64,000 nucleotides of DNA. It comes from Phoma sp. XZ068 (taxonomy: Eukaryota; Ascomycota; Dothideomycetes; Pleosporales; Didymellaceae). The position numbers and the translations under genes are program-made. Position 1 is the first letter of the stretch, and each line of letters starts with the position of its first letter. The notes below the pieces were generated by a model. That model searched no databases and was not told where the DNA came from. It was given only the letters and a program-made list of their open reading frames with translations. Below, piece after piece: positions 45,248 to 56,687 of this stretch. The stretch is taken from the NCBI GenBank assembly GCA_004835665.1, contig RBKR01000018.1:186001-250000 (forward strand), given 5' to 3'.

Positions 45248-48200
45248 CGCGGGCAATAATTCGCGCGTCTGCAAGCAATTGCTGAAGCAGATATGGTAGA
45301 GTCAGGACCATCACATGCATAAAGTGAGTTGACTTTGCTTGTTAATGAGAATCGACTCGCAGACAATCACGGAACCAAGAGATTCCACTCTGATTTGCTG
45401 ACAAGTGCAGTACTATGCGAGCGCCAAGATTCAGCCGTGTTGATCTGAGGCCTTGCGAAATGGCGGTAGGCCTTATGGCGCACAAGCTTGACCATTGGGC
45501 GTTCGAGGCACAAAACCCTTGGTCTTCATGTACTGCTGCACTTGTTAATCATGGAATACCTAACCGGGAAATGTCGCTGAGCGGATATGACAAGCTAGGT
45601 GTATACCTGCTCGTCTGATGAGCCTTTGAAAGGTACGATCTGTCTACATGGGTACTAAATAATAAAGCAATTCCTCATTGTTTTCTCCTGATAGACATTC
45701 GTGTGTACCATGAGGCTGCTCGCCATCTCATAGTACTGTCGCGTTCCTCGCATTTTGTGGGGCTCCTGATGCACGGTTGGTGTAACTTCGGAGGTTAGTT
45801 TGATAGCGCCAACCCGCTTTGGTCAATATAAGCGAGCTCGTGTTAGAGAGTTTCGGATACCGCTGATGGCAGCCCAAGAGATACGAAAATACAGCGTCGT
45901 CGCTCCAATTCGAAACGTCCACCCATGTGCTTATGAAATGGTATTGATAAAACGGGGAGCAGCATAATTGGAGCCAGGTTCGATTCAAGCAGACGTTAGT
46001 GTTACTGACAGACAGGAACGACGGCAACAGCACTGCAATACATTCTCAAGATGGACGGGCGCGTGAATGGCACTCCCTGGGCAGTCACTACAGAATTAGG
46101 ATTCGGATTCTTGAACTCACTGAAAATTGAATAAGCACAAGGCAGCTAACACAGATTTTCCAACAAATCTGATATTGTATACATTTTGTGCATTTGCTAG
46201 GTGTAACACGTCAATATCATATGCCAGCACATTGGTGATGCTTTCAGTTGTTGCACGTGTGAGTCGCAGAGAGACCTAAGCTCACCATCGACGGATACCT
46301 GGTTAAGCGGTCATCAAGTCCAGCTGCTCCATAACCCGCGAGAGCAATCTCCTGGCGATGAAACAAAGGGAATGCATAATACTCTATTTAAGCAGTAACA
46401 CGACCGTGCTGCAGCTCCAGACTCGTATTCGAAAGATAGTGCTCTTGCAAATTAAGAGCTGCAACAACAATATTAACTATCACTCATCATGAATTCGGGG
46501 AGATAGGGGCTGGCGGTCAACGGTCACCTCCCGAGATGTAGGTCAGCAAAAGCTGTCACAAATGTGCACCAATGGAGACTCTCATCTCCTCCTTGCGCCC
46601 AACAGAGGTCGATTGTCATTAGCTTCTCGGAAGCCATCTCAAGGAGCTCTGGGCTGGAGGCTGGAGACAGAAAATCCCATTGCCGCCGGTGGCTGGTGTT
46701 GTTGCTTAATGTAGCATCAGGGCCGTGATGAAAGTGACACACTAAAGCATCACCGTGACAGTTTCGATAGGGACGATTGTTTGCTTCACGGAAGCTAAAT
46801 GCTTTATTACGCAGAGAGGGTGCATATCAAAGCATCACCAAGCCGCACGGAATGGAAGATCTTATACTATTGTGCCGAGTTGAGGGCGAAGATATTGTGG
46901 ATACTTGAAAGAGCAGCGCGATGCCAGTCACATGTTAGCAGACACCAATGGTCAAGACCCATCAGGCTGCCAATGAGATGAGTTTCTTATCTTCGAAGGA
47001 GCCGAGTTCTGGTGGGTCTTCAATTCGGACCTGTTGATAGTAAGATGGTAGTTGCCGTTGTGTATACTCAAGATCAACAAAGATGCATCTGCGCAACGTC
47101 ATTGCCAAACTCAAACCCCAACGCATATTCTCTTCAGCGAATGAATATGAAAAGTCTTCTTGGCTTGCTATGACATGCATGCTCCTATGCCGCTCTTCGT
47201 ATCGTCAAACTCAACCCTGGGCATTAACACAACACGCCCTCATGCAGGGTCCCAACCAAATGGTCATACCGGTACCGGTAGATTCAACCACCGGATACCG
47301 CACCCGACGCATTACAAATCACACAACTCATCAGCATGTGGACCTGTTGACTCTCTTTTCACCTGCATAGAACCCTACATGATCCGAGTCTCGCACGACT
47401 CCTGAACGGCCCCACGAATCCTCAATGTACGCCCCACGAACCTCAATACAAGGCCCCACACAGAGCCGCAAACTTCTTCCCTGCGGGCCAGACAGAGCTC
47501 GAAGATCACGGAGTTTTTCTTCTCTGAACCGCACGTTTGCGACCCACCAGTGACGAGTCAAGCAGCCTCACTCGCACTCATGCAGGCAGCAGCGGCGGGG
47601 ACTTTAGCGATTCAGCACGCGGTTACCGTAAACGCCCGTTGCATATCGCAGTGCCAAGGACCCGCGGCCAGGGTCCTGTTCAGTAGGTATCCGCGCGACG
47701 GCAGGGCACTGCAGGGCTCCGCAGGGAAGAGTATTACTGATCGGCGAGGTGGGTTCTGCTACGCAAGGTTGAGAACAGGCACACTGCAGCGCGCACGCAC
47801 AAAAGCTTTACAGGCTTGGGGAAGGCTTTCCGAGCGCCACTGAGTCGCACTAGCCTATTGGACGGGTATTAGGCGGAGGAAAAAGTCCGGCCGTATAATT
47901 GGAGCCGCACGAAACGCAGGCGTATCGGCTTCGGATGGCTGGCGAACGATGCGCCGGTCGGCACGCCATGGGTAAACGGGCCGATTTAGGTAATGCTGCT
48001 AAGGGGCTGTAAGTCGATGCTCGATGCTCGATGCTCGATGCGTGGCAGTTGCAGGTGGTTGGTTCGACGAATCGCTCTGGAGCAAAGTCATTTGGAACGG
48101 TCAGACAAGATCGCGATCTCGTATGCTGGAAGTCTCGACAAGAGACGGAAATGCAAGCCTTCTGAGCTACAGGAACATCTATGAGCCCGAATAGGCGACA

Positions 48201-48269
48201 TGGGGTATCTTTTGTATGCGAGCAAGCTCTCGCATACGATCAAGGAAAGGGAAACCAAAAAATCCTACA
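45248..48269. other. Intergenic, 3.0 kb, no supportable gene
   Basis: The longest gene-free stretch. Minus-strand frames at 46033-45728 and 46742-46524 and plus-strand frames at 47083-47370 and 47550-47843 are short and show no domain or family. Base composition is not clearly AT-rich, and I saw no transposase, reverse transcriptase or long terminal repeats. A 4 x 7 bp tandem repeat lies at 48014-48041. Confidence 0.5.
48014..48041 (+). repeat. Tandem repeat, 4 x TCGATGC
   Basis: Four perfect copies of the 7-bp unit TCGATGC in non-coding DNA. Microsatellite-like; could be variable between isolates. Confidence 0.85.
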
Positions 48270-50786
48270 TCATACATCTGCTTGGCCATTCTCTTTGCCC
48301 GCTTTCCATGCTGCCTTCTCCTCGAGACTGAGCTCTTCCCATCTCGAGATGACAGCATCCATCCTTGCACTTTCTGCATCTTTCGCAACCGCTCGCGTGT
48401 CCGCGATGTACTGGCTACTGACCAGTTCGGCAGCCTTTTTCGTCCACTCCTCGCTCGTACAGTAGTTCAATGCGGCTTGTACCTCCGCAGGCAATCGTAC
48501 GCCGAGTGTGGCGCATTTCTGTGTGAGGAGTCGGAAAATTGGTTGTGCGTAGTAGCTGTAGCTAAGTAGAACCGTTAGGGCGCGGAGACATGTGACGAGG
48601 CCCTGGTATCGTTCGTCGCTCTCGGGCTGTGCTAGAATAGGGTCGTTGTGTGATATTTCATCTAGGGTGCCAAAGCTTGCTACGGTGATCCCCTGGATAA
48701 CAAATGTGATGGCGTTTGACCATCCATGGTGTACATCGTGCACGGAGACGAAGCGCCGTATTTCTCTTAGCGAGGCTGAGGTGACAGACCTGGCACGGTC
48801 GACGTAGGGTGCGGCTTGCTCGGAAGCTGTTTCCCTGTCCAAGACTGGTCGGAATAGCTTGACGACGTTGACATGGTATTGCATGCTGTACATGAATTAG
48901 CTTTATTTAATACTATGATGAATAATTCCATTGACTTACGCGGAAAGCAAGTGCACTTGTGATGGGTATTTGTCAGGGTCTAAGCCGGCAGGCCGCGAGA
49001 CCCACCAAGAGCTTAGTCGGGAGTAGCAGGCTTCGATCCTGTCCATACTCTGTGCATCGTGTGGATCGATATCTTCGTTGTCTTGTCTGATGCTGACACA
49101 GTCGCGTAGAATGCTATACAATTCACATTCAGAGCGGAAGAGAGCTGCCATGATGTGTCAGGTCCGCGGATCTGGCTGAGGCAATTGACTTACGTTCGGC
49201 TTCCTTGTATGGGATCGGCAACGATGGAAGGTCTTTAATGACAGCAGGCAATGAGTACGTGATCGTCATCGAGCTAGATAAGAATCAGTCTCGCGACAAG
49301 CATATCTAAGAGCTTGAATTGAACATACAGCTGGAAATTATGCAGTGCCCACGCAGTCACTGCTCGAGCTCTTCTCCATCTGTCGACTGAGATGTGCGAC
49401 GGTGTTGCGCTGCTGCTGTTGTATGCCGATTCATAATCGAATAGGCCAAGGTTCCGGGCAGTTGCGCATGCTTCCAGAAGAAACTTTTGTCCATCTCTGT
49501 CTCGGCCATATTTGGCGAGTACAAGATCTGGAGAACGCATCGGTCAGCAAGTGCTACAAATTCCAGATTCCTTGGGCAGATCGGAGTTTGTGGACTTACA
49601 AAGGATCGCCCCAGCTTGAACCTTCGTCAAGCTGTCTCTGCCCTCCTCAAGGTCCCACAGCCGCCTCGCTTCGTAGTAGAAGGAAGTCTGGATCGAGTTC
49701 TCGGAGAGTGGTTTGTTGCGGTCTTTGACTGCAGACGAGTGGAACTATCGTAGCGTTAGGACACTTCGAACAATCAGAGTCTCCGGGCTCAACACTTACG
49801 CATGCGGATGCAAGCACAACATTGACCAATAGCTCTGAGCAAAAGTCGCTGCGACCACACGACAGGTCCGCAAGAAAAGCCTCCCGGTCCAAGAAGTGGT
49901 AGTAAATGTACTCTCTTTCAGTCCACGTAGTGAATAGGTGGGCTAGAAAGCCAGCATCGTCTGTGACTCGTGTCCAATGGCTGATGTAACCCAATCTTGG
50001 ATCTGCAGCCAGGTCATCTGCTGCGGCAATTGAAGGAGTTTGCAGAATGGCCTCGATGGATGTGGGCAGCGGCGGAGAGCTTTGACTATCTGTGCTGGAG
50101 TTGGTCAAAATTGCTCCCTTGTGCGGCGTGCACCTCACTCACCGAGCTGACAGATCTTGAGTTTGTCTTCGTCGTTGGGTAGCTGGGCCATCGTAGCCCA
50201 TGGGGTATATGCTAGGGTAGGGTAGGTTGTAAGACTCCATTGCGCCAGGGGAGTCCAGTGCCTGGCGAAGCGGTGGAAGTGTTACGGAATGTGTAGGATC
50301 GTGTTCATGTTTGTTCAATGGAGATGTGCGCAGTGGCTGCTGGATGACCAGATCTCCGTGGCGGACAAAATCTGCCAGCTCCTGAATGCGTTGAGATGGA
50401 GGCACGTCTGGCGAATTGGCCCGGATGCGCTTGAGTATCTCAATGGCTTCGTGTTCCGGCCGCAGTCGAAGGAAGTCATAAAGCTGGCGAAGGTTGGAGA
50501 GTTCGCCTTGCATTTCCTCATTCTTCCGCTTCATCGCCTGTGATGGCTTCTCATTAGGACCAAGCTCGTAGACGCATTCCGTGTCCTTTTGGGCACAGCA
50601 AGTGCATACAGGACGATTGCCATCACATTTTGACTTTCGTTTTCTGCAAGCAACACAAGCACCAAGCGTCACGGTACGCTTTGGTTTCGACGTCAAGATC
50701 GGCCGGGTTTGTGGTTGCGGTGTTGGCTCCTGATCCATCGGTGCTGGCTGAAGAGCTCGGAAATTAGACATAACGGCGACACTCAT
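48270..50786 (-). CDS. Zn2Cys6 transcription factor, NirA-like, seven exons
   Basis: Exons 50786-50143, 50094-49800, 49744-49600, 49527-49329, 49273-49194, 49144-48940, 48885-48270; introns 48, 55, 72, 55, 49 and 54 nt; the joined frame gives 727 aa. Zinc cluster CVACRKRKSKCDGNRPVCTCC...C with x2-6-6-2-6 spacing at about residue 45, followed by a short helical linker (QGELSNLRQLYDFL). The middle domain has EREYIYYHFLDREAFLADL, ACFHSSAVKDRNKPLSENS, EARRLWDLEEGRDSLTKVQAGAILY and ATARNLGLFDY, the pattern of regulators annotated as nitrogen-assimilation factor NirA-like; the target pathway need not be nitrogen. All six introns were needed to restore these blocks, which gives high trust in the model. 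The C-terminus is charged (EEKAAWKAGKENGQADV). Confidence 0.92.
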
Positions 50787-51972
50787 TAATAGATGGTGTG
50801 TCGAAGGAGACGAACCATTCCAGGAAGAAGATGTTCAAAGTAAGTGGGCACCAGCCCTGAAAAACCGCGAGTCAGTGATTGGAATCGGTTTGGAGAAGGA
50901 CAGAATGATGACACCGCAAGAGGCAATGCGCTCGTGATATTAGAGGCAGGATTTTCTGTGGGGAAGGCATGCCGGCGGGAGGTAGGGGGACGAGCGTCAC
51001 AGCCACCGTAGCAAGGTTGTCAATGAGGCAACGTCTAGCCTGGCAGGCACATAATGCCGACGCCTGTCAAGCCTCCAGACTGACGACATTGCAGCGGCGA
51101 TATCTTCTGAGCAGTCCGAAGGCCCCTTCTCGGTCGTATAATAATACGGAACAAGCGGAGGGGTCTGACATTCAAGTGCTCCGCGGAGCGGGATCAGCGC
51201 GCCAGGGCCTCTAGGATGTTGGTAAACTTCGGCAAGTTATTCGCTGCGGGGCTGGGTCCGTACGCACGGACTGGGAACTTTGTCGTGCGTCAGGTCGCCC
51301 GACAGGGTGCCGCCCGTTAGTATTGCGATCCAGAAGGTAGAGTACGCATGCTTGCTTCCGCGCCAGCCCTGCCTCCTCAGCTTGTCCGCTTGAGGCGAAA
51401 ACCTTAGTTTCTAGGTCGCATTTGTATACATGGGATTTCGTATCCTTTGGCCCTAAAATGCATTCTGTCGCAGGCTTTACTGCATCTGGTGCGGATCACA
51501 ATCCCTTGCCTTCAAGAAAATGGATGGCTCGGAACATGCCGCTGACTGATATTGCACGTTGAAAGCAGTATTCCGCACCGACGTGGGCGAATCAGAGCGT
51601 CGTCTACTATCGGAATGCCCTTCCGCACCGGTCATGTTCGTGCACAAGTCCTCCCAAAACGCGCCGAAAATTGATTGCTTGTCACGCGGAGGCCCTCGCC
51701 GTTCTTGAAGAAGATGGTAGCGAGCATAATTTAGGACACCCAATCTCACGGGTTGACACTTGGTGTCAAACCCTCCCATATGAAGCACCAGACTCCTGGG
51801 ACGCCGCTGACGGATTTATTCAAACCTAACTTCTGAAGCCAAAAAGATCTGAAACGTGCGGCAAACTGTACTTCTTAGGACAGTGACAAAACCCGTGACG
51901 TTGGCAGCGGGAGAGCTGAGCATTTTGTGGTTGCGACCTTGTGTACTGAAAGCGGGCAATGGTCTAGTGCAT
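50787..51972. other. Intergenic, 1.2 kb
   Basis: Promoter side of the NirA-like gene and 3' side of the short-chain dehydrogenase. The minus-strand frame 51788-51477 has no recognisable family. No gene called. Confidence 0.5.
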
Positions 51973-52954
51973 CTATCCACAAGGCTGGGGCGCCTCATCT
52001 CGCGTCCACATTACTTTGCCTTGCTTGCCACCATCCACGGCGATAATCTGGCCGTGAACATGACTGCTGAAATTGTGGCTGGCAATGGACAAGATGGTCA
52101 TTGCGACAGCTTTGATGGGAATTGGCTCGCCTAGCGCTGTCTACACGGGTTAGACATTATGCGAAAGTAATCAGTTGTTGCACGTCGTTGGTAAGGATCC
52201 GATAGCAACGTAGTGAATAATGGTGTGAAGGAACGTAAAGTTTTCTTACCGTTGCTTGAGCTTCGAGGTAGTATTGGTCGGGATATTGCTTGCACTCCAG
52301 TTCCCATCGCTCCGTTCGTACCGGCCCTGGTGCGATGACATTGATACGAGCTCCTGGCCATTCCCTTGGGACGTCAGCTCGAAGCGAACGGAGTAGTCCC
52401 CCTTGTACAGCACTTTTGCCAAGGCTGTACTCAGCATTTTGTCGCTCTCCAAATAGGCCGCTCTCACTGCCTATAATGATCAAGTTCGGGTGCCTCATTG
52501 GGATGTTGTTGTGTCTTGCCAGTCGCAAGCCACGCAGCCACTCGCGTGCTGTAAGCCATGTGCCAGCAACGTTTATGTCAAGCACTTGTCGCAGCTGACT
52601 GAACGATGCATCAGCAAACGGCGACGGGTCTAGGACCGAAAGGTCGAGGGAAGCCAGCGCTATGGCGATATCAACAGGACCGTGAGCGGCGATTGCTGTC
52701 GTAAAAGCCTGTTGCACCTCTGTCTCGGTGGATACGTCGCAATGAATGGGAAAGATCGCCGGGTGATCCGCCTTTGACGGAGTACTCCCTTGCTGAGAAA
52801 TCGAGGGATATGCAATATCGAGCGACGACACCTTCGCACCTGCTGCGATGAAGTGATCAACGACAACGCGCCCGATAAGACCAGCTCCGCCTGTGACGAG
52901 AACATGGGAGCCTTCCAGCCCCAAACCGATGAAGATTTGATCCATTGTGCTCAC
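51973..52954 (-). CDS. Short-chain dehydrogenase/reductase (classical SDR)
   Basis: NAD(P)-dependent oxidoreductase. Exons 52954-52250 and 52140-51973, 290 aa; the 109-nt intron (GTAAGAAAAC...TCTAACCCGTGTAG) is needed to reach the proper C-terminus. Rossmann motif TGGAGLIG at residues 21-28; the NNAG position reads ALASLD, a variant; catalytic Ser region IIIGSESG and YSLGK (Y176, K180); PGPVRTERW after strand 6. The C-terminal block HVHGQIIAVDGGKQGKVMW is typical of SDRs of this fungal subgroup. Reading through the intron gives a false 265-residue product lacking the last strand. Substrate unknown. It may be co-regulated with the regulator downstream (same strand, 1.2 kb), but evidence is weak. 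Confidence 0.9.
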
Positions 52955-53780
52955 CCAATAATCGTAAATCGTATATAATGTTGAGCTAGCAAGTAGGATG
53001 AGGTGGGGAAATAAGATTCCTTAAGGTTGCGGGGGCCTCTTGCGGGGGAACGCACCTGCCTCCGGAAAGCCCTGGATGGTTGCTTCCCCTTCCCACGTTT
53101 TAAGCGAAGATCATCATCCCGCTGTGCGTATCAAGATTGCGTCAGTTACGACATCCGCACATGACTGTGGCGGTTAATTTTACCGCTAGGAATAATATGC
53201 AAATGTAACAGTGTCATATGAAATGGTCGAGAGCGTCACTTGGACCAGGGTTTGGCTATTGTAGAGCACGTTAAGAGCAAAGGTCTTTGCTCACGCAGGG
53301 ACTTAACGCTACAAGCTACTTCTGCACGTCAACTCGAGCGGACGTTCCAGCCAACCCAATTATCAAACTATTTGCGGTATGTAGTGCGTACTGAACTTAA
53401 TTGGGTGTTCCTTGAGTAATATTTGCTTCTGCTGAGCTGCCCAGGCAGGGTGGATGTGCAGACGAAACATGACTAGATGTTCTAGGGCAGACGGTGGACT
53501 AGAACACATCCCTAAACAAGGACGCGTTGATCTACTCCTGATTTGTGGACTGACTTCCGGTATGCAGATTGAATCCTGGCCAACCATGCTACTAAGAGAA
53601 TCTAGTCTAATCTGCGCACTGTTCACTACACTTATCAACACGAATTGTGAATCGCCACTTTAGTAGCACCGTGGTGCTCGAGAGACAGACTGTCCCGTGA
53701 TTCTGAAAATAATAGGTATGATGTGTTGGGACAGAATAATAATAATGTCGAATGCCCCAATCTCTGGTCATTGAGGAGGC
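52955..53780. other. Intergenic, 826 bp
   Basis: Upstream of the SDR and beyond the XPB stop codon. GCGGGGGAA near 53045 resembles a CreA or stress element, chance level. No gene seen. Confidence 0.4.
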
Positions 53781-56180
53781 CTACTTCTTACCAGAAGATC
53801 TAGCCAGACCCTTAAGGAACGAATTCTTGACGCCCTTCACACCCTTGAGTTCCTTGTTCCTGCTCTTGTTCGTCTCGAGATACGCCATGTCCTGTCCACC
53901 AGAATATTCGCTCAAAGCACCTGCTGTCCTGCGAACAGCGCCCTTTTTCTTCTTACCCAAGCCAGAAGCGTAACTTGAGCCAAAGGAATCACCCTGAATG
54001 TTCTCTGTTTTTGCATCCTCATCCTTGGCGAGTAGGACATCCATGAGCAGCTCTCGGCGATCTTGTGGCGTATTGAAAGCGAGATTAGCGTGTGACTCCA
54101 AACCTTCGAGGCGAGTGATGACCTTGAAAGCATAACCTTGATCAACCAAGAAAGCCTGGCGTTTTGAGGAATAGAACATTTCGTCTGTATCCTTGGACAC
54201 AAGAGAGTAGAAGAATGCGTTGAATCCTTCATCGTTCCTCCTCTTCGCTCGTAGAATGCGACCCAATCGCTGAGCTTCCTGTCTCCGTGAGCCGTAGTGT
54301 GATGATATCTGGATGAGGCATGTGGCTTCAGGCAAGTCCAAACTGGTATCTCCGATTTTCGAAAGGAAGATAGTGTTGACCAATGGGTTGTGCTGGAAGT
54401 TTTCGAGGATGCGAAGGCGCTCATTTTGCGGTGTAGCCCCATAGATGTACGCCTTGCCCAGCTTTCGAGAGTACTTTTCTAACGCGTATACATTGTCCGA
54501 GAAGACGATGATCTTGTCTCCTCGCGACTCGTGGTAGTCGATGAGAAATTGACACGCTTGGAACTTTCGTGGGTTCATGATTGATAGCAGCGCTCGCTTC
54601 TGCAGTGATGCTGGCTTGAGCCATTCTTGGTAGAACTCGGGCGTCATTTGACACCACACTTCCGCGCATTGCACTCGAGCAATATGGCCTTGCTCTGACA
54701 GTTCCTGCCAATTTGCTTCGTACAACTTCGGTCCTACCAAAAAGTTAAGATCGTCAATCTTGTCGTCTTCTCGCAACAGCGTAGCGGTAAGTCCAAGCTT
54801 AGCGTGGGACGCAATTTGATATGTGACCTTCTTAAAGATATTGGCGGGCACAACGTGCACCTCATCAGCGATCAATAACCCCCATTCTCGCTCTTTAATG
54901 AAGTTCATGACTTTCTCGGCGTCGTGTGATCGTTTCTGGACGGTACTGATCATGGAATATGTACTGATGATGATTCCAGCGTTGCGAGGAAAGACGTTCT
55001 TGTTGTCTGCTGTAAAGACAGCAATATCTTCTGGGTTGATATTGGACCATTTTATAAACTCGGCTCTCCACTGAACAACACTCATGGCACTCGTACAAAG
55101 AACGATGACGGACTTTTTGACACCACATGCTGCTGTGATGCCGACAAGCGTCTTACCTGCGCCACAAGGCAGAACAATGATGCCTGAACGCGCTCGGGAG
55201 TTTGAAAACATCTTACTCAGGGCCTTTTCTTGGTAGTAACGGATCTGAGCGTGTGGCTTAAGATCAATCTCAAGATTGGGGTTCTTCATGTCGTTGTTGA
55301 AGTCGTACTCTTCGGTCAGGGGAAGACCTATGGCTCGACAGCGCTTGACAACTCGTTCTCTCTCATCACTCTTAATCTGGAAAGAGTGCACTTGGGCCAC
55401 CTCGTCGTCATCATCGTCCTCCCGCAATGTTGCAATCATTTCAGCGGGTGCTGGCTCTGTGGTGGATGGTTGTGCGATTTGATTTGCTCCGGCGGCCAGT
55501 TTGGTACCCGGAATGGCCATCTGACCAATCTTAGGAGCAGCTTCTTTGATCAGGCCATCGGTTTGATCTGCTCTGCACTCGGCGACGATAGGATCACGGA
55601 GAAGTTTGTTCAGAATGGTAGGGTCCTCACTTTCGATGAACGAGAGCGTTTTCTTCAGTACAATCTTTGCCTTGCCGAAAGCTGAGGTAGACCTCTCGAT
55701 GAACTGGATGATGGAATCAGACAAGGCCGTCTTCGAGTACTTGTCGAGCTTGTCAATGATCTCTTGACTTGAGTGACCCACACTGACGGCGGCAAAAAGA
55801 CTATGCGTAGTAAGCTGATACTCGTGCATTTTCGACACCCGCGACTGTGGTTCAGCAATGTTGATCAAAAAGTCCTGTGCCTCATCGAAGAGGGGGTGGA
55901 AGGACTCGATAATGATACCGCCCGCATCGTTGATCCAGAGAGGGCGGTTTTGTTGGTCTGGCTTCATGGGTGCATGCGACTGATCAGACTTCCTGAACAA
56001 ATGAGCGGCAGCATCCCTAGGTTGCGATGCTCGCGCCCGTTTGGTCATTGCTTTGACATCAAACTGATCTTTGAGGGTGTCGAACGTCTCCTGGTCACTC
56101 ATGGGACCAATATCATCTTCTCCATACGCATCCTCAGCCTCGGCCTCGGCCGCTGTCTGCAGCTTGCGCTTAGGCGGCAT
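53781..56180 (-). CDS. SSL2: TFIIH helicase/translocase subunit XPB (Ssl2/Rad25)
   Basis: DNA translocase of TFIIH needed for promoter opening by RNA polymerase II and for nucleotide-excision repair; nuclear. Intron-free, 799 aa, close to the length in other fungi (about 800-850). N-terminal acidic region and XPB damage-recognition part (PLWINDAGGIIIESFHPLFDEAQDFL, HEYQLTTHSLFAAVSVG). Helicase motifs: RYYQEKALSKMF, Walker A LPCGAGKT (K343), motif II DEVH (439-442), TATLLREDD with the RED motif, and the C-terminal lobe with IIVFSDNVYAL, FLSKIGDTSLDLP and QEAQRLGRILRAK. The Lys-rich end is usual. All motifs are intact. Divergent from the HID1 gene (507 bp). Confidence 0.97.
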   Translation of the reverse strand: MPPKRKLQTAAEAEAEDAYGEDDIGPMSDQETFDTLKDQFDVKAMTKRARASQPRDAAAHLFRKSDQSHAPMKPDQQNRPLWINDAGGIIIESFHPLFDEAQDFLINIAEPQSRVSKMHEYQLTTHSLFAAVSVGHSSQEIIDKLDKYSKTALSDSIIQFIERSTSAFGKAKIVLKKTLSFIESEDPTILNKLLRDPIVAECRADQTDGLIKEAAPKIGQMAIPGTKLAAGANQIAQPSTTEPAPAEMIATLREDDDDDEVAQVHSFQIKSDERERVVKRCRAIGLPLTEEYDFNNDMKNPNLEIDLKPHAQIRYYQEKALSKMFSNSRARSGIIVLPCGAGKTLVGITAACGVKKSVIVLCTSAMSVVQWRAEFIKWSNINPEDIAVFTADNKNVFPRNAGIIISTYSMISTVQKRSHDAEKVMNFIKEREWGLLIADEVHVVPANIFKKVTYQIASHAKLGLTATLLREDDKIDDLNFLVGPKLYEANWQELSEQGHIARVQCAEVWCQMTPEFYQEWLKPASLQKRALLSIMNPRKFQACQFLIDYHESRGDKIIVFSDNVYALEKYSRKLGKAYIYGATPQNERLRILENFQHNPLVNTIFLSKIGDTSLDLPEATCLIQISSHYGSRRQEAQRLGRILRAKRRNDEGFNAFFYSLVSKDTDEMFYSSKRQAFLVDQGYAFKVITRLEGLESHANLAFNTPQDRRELLMDVLLAKDEDAKTENIQGDSFGSSYASGLGKKKKGAVRRTAGALSEYSGGQDMAYLETNKSRNKELKGVKGVKNSFLKGLARSSGKK

Positions 56181-56687
56181 GCTGGAGGACCGGGGCGCGC
56201 TTCAGCGCGCTGAGACTAGATATATATGCTATAGACGGCGGTATTTACGATTACGGGTGGTGATGAGCGTGTACGTACGCGAGATCTGGACGGCAAAGGT
56301 ACGTTGGGTGGCGGGCAGGTGAGGTGTAGATGAGGAAGTGTGATAGAGGCGGAGGTGCCTGGAAATCTATCGATGGAATTAAAGGTTATTACGTCAGCAT
56401 CGACCAGACTTCAAGGCGCAGTAATCTGGTTCTCAGCATTTAGCTCCGTGGATATTTAGGCAGAAACATATTTGCGTCGACGTGCTTATCTTGAGAGCTC
56501 TTTGACTGGGAAATGTTATCATTGATGACACGAGCCCTGTCGCGCAACCGGTGAGAGCTTGGCTGCTGTGAGGCGGCGTTTGCCCTGTTTGCACCGCCGA
56601 CGTCAAGGTCCGGGGTGTTTCCCTCAATAACACCAATACGACGCATACCACTCGCAATGTGCACATGAATCCGTGACATGAATCCCA
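56181..56687. promoter_or_regulatory. Divergent promoter, XPB and HID1 genes
   Basis: 507 bp between head-to-head start codons of two housekeeping genes. No TATA box or named site seen with confidence. No other gene. Confidence 0.45.

Noticed and set aside
45970..45995. GGTTCGATTCAA, resembling a tRNA B box
   Set aside because: The trailing CC is missing, and no A box or cloverleaf can be folded around it.
47550..47843. 97-codon plus-strand frame, Ala/Arg-rich
   Set aside because: Composition of random GC-rich DNA; no homologous pattern recognised.
51477..51788. 103-codon minus-strand frame with Cys and His
   Set aside because: No domain or splice evidence; left as intergenic.
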